From: a virus
Strand: one strand, 5' to 3'
DNA length: 25,794 nucleotides
Virus record (IMG/VR): IMGVR_UViG_3300049840_000035
Span: 1-25,794 of that record
This document shows, piece by piece, positions 19,624 through 25,794 of the stretch. The stretch's first letter is position 1. Each line of letters starts with the position of its first letter. Made by a program: the position numbers and the translations under genes. The notes beneath the pieces are model-generated. The model made no database searches. It had not been told where the DNA came from and was given only the letters and a program-made list of their open reading frames with translations.

Positions 19624-20573
19624 TGTCAAGTCTGAGATTTTACGTATTGACTAGTAGTGATATCGATACGCTTATTCGTCAATTCGACACCCTACCTAAA
19701 GACCAAACCACGGTCGTCATCAACACCCAAGACTCCGATTATGAGTTTGAGGTGATAGGATACTGCGAAAGGAACAAGATCGAGTGGTTCGCCACCGACT
19801 CCGACGGCACACCCGCAACGGGTAAGAACGCAGTCCTCAAAATATTCCTAGAGAGCAAACACGATTACATGGTCCACGTGGACGGTGACGATATCATCAC
19901 GCCCTACGGAAAGAACTTCTACCGCGCAGTCGTCGATACAGACGCACCCGATGTAATCTGTCTCTACAACCAGATATCTTTCTCGCGATGGGACGACGGT
20001 CTACTGAAGATCCTAGACGCGAGACCCGACTCTCGTTCCGAAGACTTCATCTACTTCCCTAAAAAATACGTCCCCAAGTGGAGATATGAGTCCGCGAAGA
20101 AGCCGGGGAGTAACAAAGGGGTGGAAAGTAAGGTTAGATATTACAAGAGACACCACCCACATATTGATGAAGACAAACGCCTACATTGGGCGATATGTGC
20201 GGAGGAACTGACAGACTGGTGTCATCGATACAACGACAGAGGAAACTCCCTAAACCGAATGGTATTCTTCTCGCGCAAGGCGGCAGAGATGATGGACTAT
20301 GATCCCACGATTGTTGTGGGTGAGGATCAGATTCAATACTACAAACTGAAGAAACTGGCGTTCGACGGTGAGTTGGACATGCGAGTACATAACGAGAGAC
20401 CTAGATACACATACCTCTACATGCAAGATATGCAGAGCACAACACGGAATGATGAGGTCAATTACGATTGGAGAGAGTTGTTACTAGAACAACTAAATAA
20501 GATCAAATCGGACATGTACCCCGAACAATACCAACTACCAGAGTTGATACCGCCATACTATGAAGTTAAATAG
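19623..20573 (+). CDS. GT-A-fold glycosyltransferase-like protein
   Basis: 316 residues. An N-terminal Rossmann-like half ends in YMVHVD87-G-D89-D90-IITP, the DxD-type metal/nucleotide-sugar site of family 2-like GT-A glycosyltransferases. EELTDWCHRYNDRGNSLNRMVFFSRKAAEMM and VVGEDQIQYYKL (with an ED acid pair) fit the acceptor-side region. No membrane span, so it is a cytosolic enzyme. It could glycosylate phage DNA, a virion protein or a host glycan; acceptor and sugar cannot be told. It starts at the previous stop (TAATG) and overlaps the next gene by 14 nt. Confidence 0.7.
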   Translation: MSSLRFYVLTSSDIDTLIRQFDTLPKDQTTVVINTQDSDYEFEVIGYCERNKIEWFATDSDGTPATGKNAVLKIFLESKHDYMVHVDGDDIITPYGKNFYRAVVDTDAPDVICLYNQISFSRWDDGLLKILDARPDSRSEDFIYFPKKYVPKWRYESAKKPGSNKGVESKVRYYKRHHPHIDEDKRLHWAICAEELTDWCHRYNDRGNSLNRMVFFSRKAAEMMDYDPTIVVGEDQIQYYKLKKLAFDGELDMRVHNERPRYTYLYMQDMQSTTRNDEVNYDWRELLLEQLNKIKSDMYPEQYQLPELIPPYYEVK

Positions 20574-20928
20574 CAAGAACATCGTAATATACGCTGCAAA
20601 GAATTATTACAATCCTTCATGTATTGATGGAGATGAGTTCTTTGATGATCTAAAACGTTTTAAATACGTCAAGAGACTAGTCAATCGATACTACCAGAAC
20701 AACGATCTCGCAGAACGCCTCATCCTAAATCACCTCATTGTGATCTTTAATGTGTTCGGTCATGAGGCCGGAGTTGAAATTCTTGCATCCAAAATACCAC
20801 TTGAACAGTGGTCTGCCTTAAAACCTTTCCTTATTTTTCTTCGAGCCATACACAATACTGATCTTACGGGAATTGAAATGGATAAATACGTAGTAGAAAA
20901 GTTAAGAGGTGTCCGATGGGAATCCTAA
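20560..20928 (+). CDS. Conserved T4-like phage protein, unknown function
   Basis: 122 residues, helical. YVKRLVNRYYQNNDLAERLILNHLIVIFNVFG, then LKPFLIFLRAI, is a strongly conserved-looking pattern that I associate with unnamed proteins of marine T4-like phages. No catalytic motif or membrane segment. It overlaps both neighbours (14 and 13 nt), which indicates a tightly coupled operon and supports the start at 20560. Confidence 0.65.
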   Translation: MKLNSKNIVIYAAKNYYNPSCIDGDEFFDDLKRFKYVKRLVNRYYQNNDLAERLILNHLIVIFNVFGHEAGVEILASKIPLEQWSALKPFLIFLRAIHNTDLTGIEMDKYVVEKLRGVRWES

Positions 20929-21512
20929 AATCTGCCGCTGATTTGGTATACACAATTCGTTTTTTAAAATTACTCGTTACTCCGTTCGAGGACACACCTG
21001 CGTTTAAGGCAGGGATCATCGATAAAGAAGGCAAAAAAAGGAAGGATTTTAATACTGACAAAATGGATGATCGTGAGAACTATCGTGATCATTACACGGC
21101 ATTCCACCGTCTGGTTTATAATCTAAAGAAGATCATGGCGAAAGCGCCAGGCGGTCAGTCTGTTGTTGCACGTTATGGTGCCGCTCTTGCACTTATTAAA
21201 GAACACGGAGAATTGTCCGACAAACAGGTCGAGAAGATCCACGCAGAGACTGACATAGACGTGATGGACTTCTTGTTGGAGTCTCAATCTAAGTGGTATC
21301 TCGTAGAGAATGGTAACTTAGGACCAGGCGTGTATCGTATGCAAAACGACACACTCACCGATCAAGCAGAAGATATAGTCCGTAAGGACGATCAAATCCG
21401 CGTGACTGATCACAACCACATTGATGACATCTTGGGTATCGCCATTTACGAAGGTGTCCACGTCAAGACAGGACGTAGAGTTCTGTTCTCCGCAAACGAG
21501 GTCCGCAAGTGA
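20916..21512 (+). CDS. Conserved phage structural-type protein
   Basis: 198 residues. The N-terminus GILKSAADLVYTIRFLKLLVTPFEDTPAFKAGIIDKEGKK, middle YRDHYTAFHRLVYNLKKIMAK and C-terminus DHNHIDDILGIAIYEGVHVKTGRRVLFSANEVRK look like a conserved myovirus protein of the head/tail region. I cannot name the family. Early residues are helical and mildly hydrophobic but not a membrane span. It overlaps the previous gene by 13 nt and the next by GTGA. Confidence 0.6.
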   Translation: MGILKSAADLVYTIRFLKLLVTPFEDTPAFKAGIIDKEGKKRKDFNTDKMDDRENYRDHYTAFHRLVYNLKKIMAKAPGGQSVVARYGAALALIKEHGELSDKQVEKIHAETDIDVMDFLLESQSKWYLVENGNLGPGVYRMQNDTLTDQAEDIVRKDDQIRVTDHNHIDDILGIAIYEGVHVKTGRRVLFSANEVRK

Positions 21513-22102
21513 GAACCCTAGAGGATCTACAACTCGACTTCATCTTGGAGTCGATGAACAATCCGTATAAAGCTACCCTGAAGAAAACAGGAAAGACCGA
21601 ATACCGATCTGACTTTACCACTGACGGTGGTGACAAGGTCAGTGTCAACTTTGAAGGTGACGAACACATCGACGACTACGATGAGACGGACTGGGAGATC
21701 TCATTCGTTCGCAATGGAAGTCAGGCGTTAACTGGAGAAGGTGACGCTATGCGTATTTTCGCGACTGTTATAAAACTTCTCAGAGAATTTATCAAGAAAG
21801 AGAAACCCGTTTACTTCAACCTGTCTGCCGCAAAGGATGACAGGAACAACACCAACAAGTTGCAAAGTCGTGAGAAACTCTATGCGCGACTGATCAAACG
21901 ATACATCACTGGATACAACATCCAACCAGAAAGATCTAGCAGTGGTACGACCTTCTACTTCTCCGCCAAAGAAATTCAGATGGAGATGACCACAACATCT
22001 GGTGTTGCGGGTACTGGAGACGACACAGATACTGTGATTGTCCGTCGACGTAAGAAGAAAAATCCTGTCCAGATTGCCCGTCGATTAGTTCCTAAAAAAT
22101 AG
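21509..22102 (+). CDS. Conserved phage protein, possible capsid-targeting-like start (GTG)
   Basis: 197 residues from GTG 21509, which overlaps the previous TGA. The first residues MRTLEDLQLDFILES contain an I-L-E possible processing site, a weaker version of the shared tag. The body has a beta-rich region (YRSDFTTDGGDKVSVNFEG), then GEGDAMRIFATVIKLLREFIKKEKPVYFNLSAAKDD and SREKLYARLIKRYI, patterns seen in uncharacterised phage proteins. The C-terminus is basic (RRRKKKNPVQIARRL). Unknown function. Confidence 0.6.
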   Translation: MRTLEDLQLDFILESMNNPYKATLKKTGKTEYRSDFTTDGGDKVSVNFEGDEHIDDYDETDWEISFVRNGSQALTGEGDAMRIFATVIKLLREFIKKEKPVYFNLSAAKDDRNNTNKLQSREKLYARLIKRYITGYNIQPERSSSGTTFYFSAKEIQMEMTTTSGVAGTGDDTDTVIVRRRKKKNPVQIARRLVPKK

Positions 22103-22114
22103 TCAAAATAATCC

Positions 22115-22143
22115 TTGTCACCGAACCAATTTTGATATATAAT
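22115..22143 (+). promoter_or_regulatory. Sigma70-type promoter
   Basis: TTGTCA 22115-22120 and TATAAT 22138-22143 with a 17-nt spacer. It lies in a 71-nt intergenic gap before the gene at 22174 and marks the start of the early-type nucleotide-metabolism block. Confidence 0.7.
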
Positions 22144-22173
22144 TCTACTCGTTAATTTTAGGAATTGTATCAA

Positions 22174-22509
22174 ATGAAGTGTGAAGATTATGGTGACTAT
22201 AAAGTCGTCATCCTTGAAACCCCCGACGACAACCCCGATGAAACACTTCGATCTTTAGATGCAAATACTCTAATCTTTGTATCCATGTGCGGATACACGG
22301 GCGATGACATCCCACCAAACAGATTCCTAGTAAAGAATTTCGAAAACTCATTTGAGAATCATCTCATGTGGGAGGGACTTCTTGACGCTGAAGAACAGGA
22401 AGAATACATCGCAAAATGTTGTCGCAAGTTCTGGGATACCGGAAAACAGATGGTGATTGAGAACTACTCTTTTCAACAAGATGAACCGTTCTACGACTAT
22501 AGTAAGTAG
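22174..22509 (+). CDS. Hypothetical protein upstream of nrdA
   Basis: 111 residues from ATG 22174; an in-frame TTG at 22165 is too close to the AGGA site. The sequence is acidic with several cysteines (MCGYTG, KCCRKFW) and starts MKCEDYGDYKVVILETPDDN. The DANTLIFVSMCGYTGDDIPPNRFL stretch reads as a beta strand-turn region. No family recognised. It has its own promoter, and its TAG stop abuts the TTGACA of the nrdA promoter, so it is separately transcribed. Confidence 0.6.
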   Translation: MKCEDYGDYKVVILETPDDNPDETLRSLDANTLIFVSMCGYTGDDIPPNRFLVKNFENSFENHLMWEGLLDAEEQEEYIAKCCRKFWDTGKQMVIENYSFQQDEPFYDYSK

Positions 22510-22538
22510 TTGACAGACCACTTCGATTTTGTTATAAT
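22510..22538 (+). promoter_or_regulatory. Perfect sigma70 consensus promoter for nrdA
   Basis: TTGACA 22510-22515, 17-nt spacer, TATAAT 22533-22538, adjoining the previous stop codon. It gives an AT-rich leader of about 30 nt before nrdA. It probably drives nrdA and nrdB, since no promoter is seen in the 32-nt gap between them. Confidence 0.85.
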
Positions 22539-22574
22539 GACAAATCTAGCAAAAAATATTAATATGGGATAAAA

Positions 22575-24566
22575 ATGACAATAGATGTTAAATATGATCG
22601 TGATCGTCTGTTGAAAGATTATGCTGTGGGTATGTTGAAAGACTTCTATATGATGGAAGATGAGACTTCTCCACAAGACGCTTACATGAGAGCATCAAAT
22701 GCATGGGCGGTCTTTCAAGGTGAGTTAGACGAAAAACTAGCAGAAAGGTTGTACGAGTATGTGAGTAAAAAGTGGTTCATGTTCGCATCTCCTGTACTAT
22801 CTAATGCTCCAAAAAACGGTGAGACCAAAGGAAAGGGTCTTCCGATTTCTTGTTTCCTCACATATGTACCAGACACTCTTGAAGGACTCATTGAGCACTC
22901 CAGCGAGTTACGTTGGTTGTCCGTGATGGGTGGTGGTGTCGGAGGACACTGGGGTAGTGTCCGAACGGTCTCAGACATCGCGCCTGGCCCGATTCCTTTT
23001 ATGCATACGGTCGATGCGGACATGATTGCATACCGTCAGGGGAAGACGCGTAAAGGGTCTTACGCGGCTTATCTGGATGTGTCACACCCAGACATTATTG
23101 AGTTCATTAACATCCGAATTCCTACGGGAGACGTACAACGTAAGGCACTAAACATACACAACGCAGTCAATATCTCCGATGAGTTCATGGCGGCGGTTAT
23201 CAATAATACCGACTTCGATCTACGTGATCCGAAAGACGGTGCGGTCAAGGACACAGTCAATGCTCGCAAACTATGGGAACGCATTCTTGAAATTCGTTTC
23301 CGTACAGGTGAACCCTACCTGAACTTTATCGACACTGCGAATCGTGGTCTACCAATGTCTCTCAAGGAAAAGGGACTACGCATTCACGGTTCGAACTTAT
23401 GCAATGAAATTCACTTACCGACAAACGAAGACCGCACGGCCGTCTGTTGTTTGTCTTCTTTAAACTTAGAGTACTATGATGAATGGAAAGACACTAATAT
23501 CGTGCGTGATCTTGTTCGTATGTTGGATAACGTTCTCCAATATTTCATCGATCACGCGCCCGATAGTATTTCCCGCGCTCGTTATTCGGCAGAGAGAGAA
23601 AGAAGTATTGGATTGGGAGCGATGGGATTCCACTCACTCCTACAAAAACACTCTGTTGCTTGGGAATCTGACAAGGCTAGAGAGATCAATGAAGTGGTGT
23701 TCCAACACATCTCAGACGACGCTATCGCTGAAACACAACTATTGGCAAAAGAACGCGGTGAGTATATCGACGGTGAACATACTGGAAGAAGAAACTCACA
23801 CCTCTTAGCGATCGCACCTAATGCATCATCGGGCGTAATCCTATCAACATCCCCATCTATTGAACCCCTCAAGGCATGTGCGTACACGCATCGTACACGT
23901 GCGGGATCCTTCCTTGTGAAGAACGCGCACCTAGAGAAACTCCTAGAAGAGAAGGGTCATAACAACGAATCTACATGGTCTAGTATCATTACTAAAAAAG
24001 GGTCGGTGCAACACCTACCATTCCTTAACGAAGGAGAGAAGGCGGTATACAAGACCGCTCAGGAACTAGACCAGAATTGGGTAATAACACATGCCGCTGA
24101 TCGACAAAAATATATCTGTCAGGGTCAGTCGGTTAATTTGTTCTTCCCATCCGGTGCACCGAAGAGATATGTCAACAAGGTGCACTTCAACGCGTGGAGA
24201 CAAGGACTAAAGGGTCTTTATTATCTACGCACCGAAGCCAAGTCAAGGGCAGAGACGGTTTCGGACAAAGTCGAACGGGTAGCACTCGAAGACGATAACC
24301 GCACCATCATCTACGGTAAGAGTAACTGTCCGTGGTGTAAGTTGGCGACCGAAGAGTTGTCACTGCGCGGCACTCCGTTTGACTATATCGATCTGGAAGA
24401 GATCGGTAAAACCGCTGCAGAAGTAACTGGGCGAAAGGTCAAAACTGTCCCACAGATTTACATCGAAGGTCGATATGTGGGTGGGTATGAAGACCTAATG
24501 AGTCACTTGGAAAGTGATTACAACGAGACCGAATCAGGCGATGAATGTCGTGCCTGTGAAGGTTAA
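22575..24566 (+). CDS. nrdA: Class I ribonucleotide reductase alpha subunit with C-terminal glutaredoxin domain
   Basis: 663 residues. It reduces ribonucleoside diphosphates to deoxy forms for phage DNA synthesis, in a complex with NrdB. Catalytic residues are all visible: C93 (PISCFL) and C291 (TAVCCLSSLNL) as the redox pair, N274-L-C276-N-E278 as the thiyl radical site, and Y549-Y550 (KGLYYLR) for radical transfer. The N-terminus starts directly with the catalytic domain, so the ATP-cone activity site is absent and dATP shut-off is unlikely. Residues about 576-645 form a glutaredoxin domain with C585-P-W-C588, TVP-QIYIEGRYVGGYEDL. It lies before the C-terminal tail C658-R-A-C661 that re-reduces the active site. 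It is followed by nrdB after 32 nt. Confidence 0.93.
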   Translation: MTIDVKYDRDRLLKDYAVGMLKDFYMMEDETSPQDAYMRASNAWAVFQGELDEKLAERLYEYVSKKWFMFASPVLSNAPKNGETKGKGLPISCFLTYVPDTLEGLIEHSSELRWLSVMGGGVGGHWGSVRTVSDIAPGPIPFMHTVDADMIAYRQGKTRKGSYAAYLDVSHPDIIEFINIRIPTGDVQRKALNIHNAVNISDEFMAAVINNTDFDLRDPKDGAVKDTVNARKLWERILEIRFRTGEPYLNFIDTANRGLPMSLKEKGLRIHGSNLCNEIHLPTNEDRTAVCCLSSLNLEYYDEWKDTNIVRDLVRMLDNVLQYFIDHAPDSISRARYSAERERSIGLGAMGFHSLLQKHSVAWESDKAREINEVVFQHISDDAIAETQLLAKERGEYIDGEHTGRRNSHLLAIAPNASSGVILSTSPSIEPLKACAYTHRTRAGSFLVKNAHLEKLLEEKGHNNESTWSSIITKKGSVQHLPFLNEGEKAVYKTAQELDQNWVITHAADRQKYICQGQSVNLFFPSGAPKRYVNKVHFNAWRQGLKGLYYLRTEAKSRAETVSDKVERVALEDDNRTIIYGKSNCPWCKLATEELSLRGTPFDYIDLEEIGKTAAEVTGRKVKTVPQIYIEGRYVGGYEDLMSHLESDYNETESGDECRACEG

Positions 24567-24598
24567 TATAATTTAACAATAACATTAATAGGACTTAT

Positions 24599-25576
24599 AT
24601 GTCATCTTTACTAAAATTTTCAGAAACATATAAACCGTTCCACTATCCGTGGGCGGTCGATTTAGCAAAGAAACATGAAGAAATCCACTGGATTGAGGAC
24701 GAAGCAGAACTATCAGAAGACGTACAGGATTGGAAGACCAAACTGTCCGCCGCAGAGAAAGAGTTCATCACACACGTCCTACGACTCTTCACGCAGTCAG
24801 ACGTTCAGGTAGGAGAGAACTACCACGAACTACTGATTCCAAAATTTAAAAACAACGAAGTCCGCAACATGCTATCATCATTTGCGGCACGAGAGGCAGT
24901 GCACCAACGTGCGTATGCCTTACTGAATGATACCCTTGGTCTACCAGACGAAGACTTCCACAAGTTTCTTGATTATAAAGAAATGGCGGACAAGATCGAT
25001 TTCATGAAAGAGGGAAATACCCAATCGCATATGGGTCTTGCACTTGCGTTGGCACAGTCAGTGTTCAACGAAGGTATGTCGGTATTCGCGTCGTTTGTCA
25101 TGCTACTAAACTTCCAACGTTTTGGAAAGATGAAGGGTATGGCAACTATCGTAGAATGGTCCATCCGTGATGAAACTATCCACGTACAAGGTAACGCAAA
25201 GTTGTTCCGCACGTTCTGCGAGGAACACCCCCGCGCAGTTAACGATGAACTTAAATCCAAGATATATAAGATGGCGCGAAACGCTGTCAAATTAGAAGAC
25301 AAATTTATTGACCTTGCGTTTGATGGTAATGATGTACAGGGACTAACCAAACAAGAAGTCCGCGACTACATTAGACACATTGCAGATAGACGATTGCTTC
25401 AGTTGGGACTGAAGCCTAAATTTAATCAAAAAGACAATCCTCTACCGTGGTTAGACTGGGTACTAAACGGTGCATCACACGACAACTTCTTTGAGAAACG
25501 TGTTACCGAATACTCAGTTGCTGGAATGGAAGGCGACGACTTCGGTTGGGAGGAATTGGAAACTGAGGTTGCATGA
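24599..25576 (+). CDS. nrdB: Class I ribonucleotide reductase beta subunit
   Basis: 325 residues. The ferritin-like diiron subunit that makes the tyrosyl radical used by NrdA. Metal ligands read as D68, E99, H102, E158, E192 and H195, and the radical tyrosine is Y106 (AREAVHQRAY), the same spacing as E. coli D84, E115, H118, Y122, E204, E238, H241. The acidic C-terminus (GDDFGWEELETEVA) is suited to bind NrdA. No residue is missing, so an ordinary Fe- or Mn-type Tyr-radical enzyme is likely. ATG 24599 has a TAGGACTT site. The stop overlaps the ATG of the zinc-ribbon gene (ATGA). Confidence 0.92.
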   Translation: MSSLLKFSETYKPFHYPWAVDLAKKHEEIHWIEDEAELSEDVQDWKTKLSAAEKEFITHVLRLFTQSDVQVGENYHELLIPKFKNNEVRNMLSSFAAREAVHQRAYALLNDTLGLPDEDFHKFLDYKEMADKIDFMKEGNTQSHMGLALALAQSVFNEGMSVFASFVMLLNFQRFGKMKGMATIVEWSIRDETIHVQGNAKLFRTFCEEHPRAVNDELKSKIYKMARNAVKLEDKFIDLAFDGNDVQGLTKQEVRDYIRHIADRRLLQLGLKPKFNQKDNPLPWLDWVLNGASHDNFFEKRVTEYSVAGMEGDDFGWEELETEVA

Positions 25577-25719
25577 TGGAACAAGAGTACACAATTGAAT
25601 GTCCGATATGTGATATGACCACGGTTATTCGTGTACAGTACGCAAGTCTGTACGAAGACGAAGTTCCGTGTTATTGTCCCATGTGTGGTGCAGATGCTGA
25701 GGCGGAAGAATCGGATTAA
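25573..25719 (+). CDS. Small zinc-ribbon protein
   Basis: 48 residues from ATG 25573 (overlapping the nrdB stop as ATGA) or 47 from ATG 25576. C-P-I-C near residue 10 and C-P-M-C-G near residue 35 form a CxxC-x22-CxxC zinc ribbon. The acidic end is ADAEAEESD. It has the size and shape of small phage zinc-ribbon proteins found between metabolic genes. Possible roles are nucleic-acid binding or a partner of the RNR; unproven. It is translationally coupled to nrdB. Confidence 0.7.
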   Translation: MMEQEYTIECPICDMTTVIRVQYASLYEDEVPCYCPMCGADAEAEESD

Positions 25720-25726
25720 TAGTGAT

Positions 25727-25794
25727 ATGAATTTAAAACAAGTGATACAATCTGTCCCAGACTGGCCAGAACCTGGCATAAATTTTCAGGATGT
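25727..25794 (+). CDS. Adenine phosphoribosyltransferase-like protein (3'-truncated by window)
   Basis: Only the first 22 residues are present: MNLKQVIQSVPDWPEPGINF, then QD. The SxPDxPxPGIxFxD pattern is the N-terminal signature of adenine phosphoribosyltransferase, which makes AMP from adenine and PRPP. Position after nrdA and nrdB supports a purine-salvage role for phage nucleotide supply. It runs off the window end, so the catalytic PRPP loop cannot be checked and the family call rests on this short stretch. Confidence 0.6.
   Translation, partial: MNLKQVIQSVPDWPEPGINFQD

Noticed and set aside
1-25794. CRISPR arrays, insertion sequences, integrase or attachment sites
   Set aside because: I looked for regularly spaced direct repeats, terminal inverted repeats around transposase-like genes and tRNA-end duplications; none was found. 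The tRNAs are whole and scattered, not att-like.

Overview
The window looks like part of a large T4-like (tailed, myovirus-type) marine bacteriophage genome. The grounds are: every convincing gene lies on the + strand; genes are packed with ATGA, GTGA and TAATG junctions; seven tRNA genes are scattered among small ORFs; TATAAATA late-promoter boxes (the T4 gp55-type motif) occur between genes alongside near-consensus sigma70 promoters; and several proteins resemble families common in marine T4-like phages (KxDG DUF6267-like, NMNAT-like, the GHRPGTTPQQW domain, class I RNR, PD-(D/E)XK exonuclease). The host cannot be read directly. Lipoprotein and Sec-type signals and a diheme c-type peroxidase point to a respiring Gram-negative bacterium. 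No integrase, transposase, CRISPR array or rRNA is visible.

Layout. 1-5500: accessory region of mostly very small genes (membrane microproteins, two HExxH zincin-like proteins, a cupin, a DUF3310-like protein, a GT9-like glycosyltransferase) with tRNA-Asn, Leu, Asp, Arg and Gln, and a 147-nt gap carrying two tandem H-type RNA pseudoknots. 5506-9078: tRNA-Ser, a late promoter and zeta-toxin-like P-loop kinase, a diheme cytochrome c peroxidase-like lipoprotein with its own sigma70-type promoter, a small CxxC protein, tRNA-Ala followed at once by a probable structured ncRNA with an intrinsic terminator, and a RecB/Cas4-type exonuclease whose promoter implies a leaderless mRNA. 9124-18298: a late-gene block of proteins that mostly share an N-terminal M-x-x-F-x-x-[FY]-[LI]-x-E peptide resembling the T4 capsid-targeting sequence (nuclease-like, KxDG nucleotidyltransferase-like, NMNAT-like and very basic proteins), interrupted by a large beta-propeller/LamG adhesin. 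18304-22102: late promoter, XhlA-like coiled-coil/TM protein, acidic EF-hand protein, GT-A glycosyltransferase and conserved phage proteins. 22115-25794: nucleotide metabolism with early-type promoters: a NrdA with an inserted C-terminal glutaredoxin domain, NrdB, a zinc-ribbon protein and the start of an adenine phosphoribosyltransferase-like gene.

How it fits together (inference): early-type promoters serve tRNAs, the peroxidase, the exonuclease and the RNR genes, while TATAAATA boxes precede genes whose products are probably packaged in the head or used late. The packaged set (kinase, nuclease-like, ligase-like and NMNAT-like proteins) could be injected with the DNA and act at once in the new host. 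The most unusual items are the periplasmic-type diheme peroxidase, the tandem covarying pseudoknots, the 19-bp-closed structured RNA beside tRNA-Ala, and the tagged putative injectome. All family names come from motifs read by eye; no searches were run.
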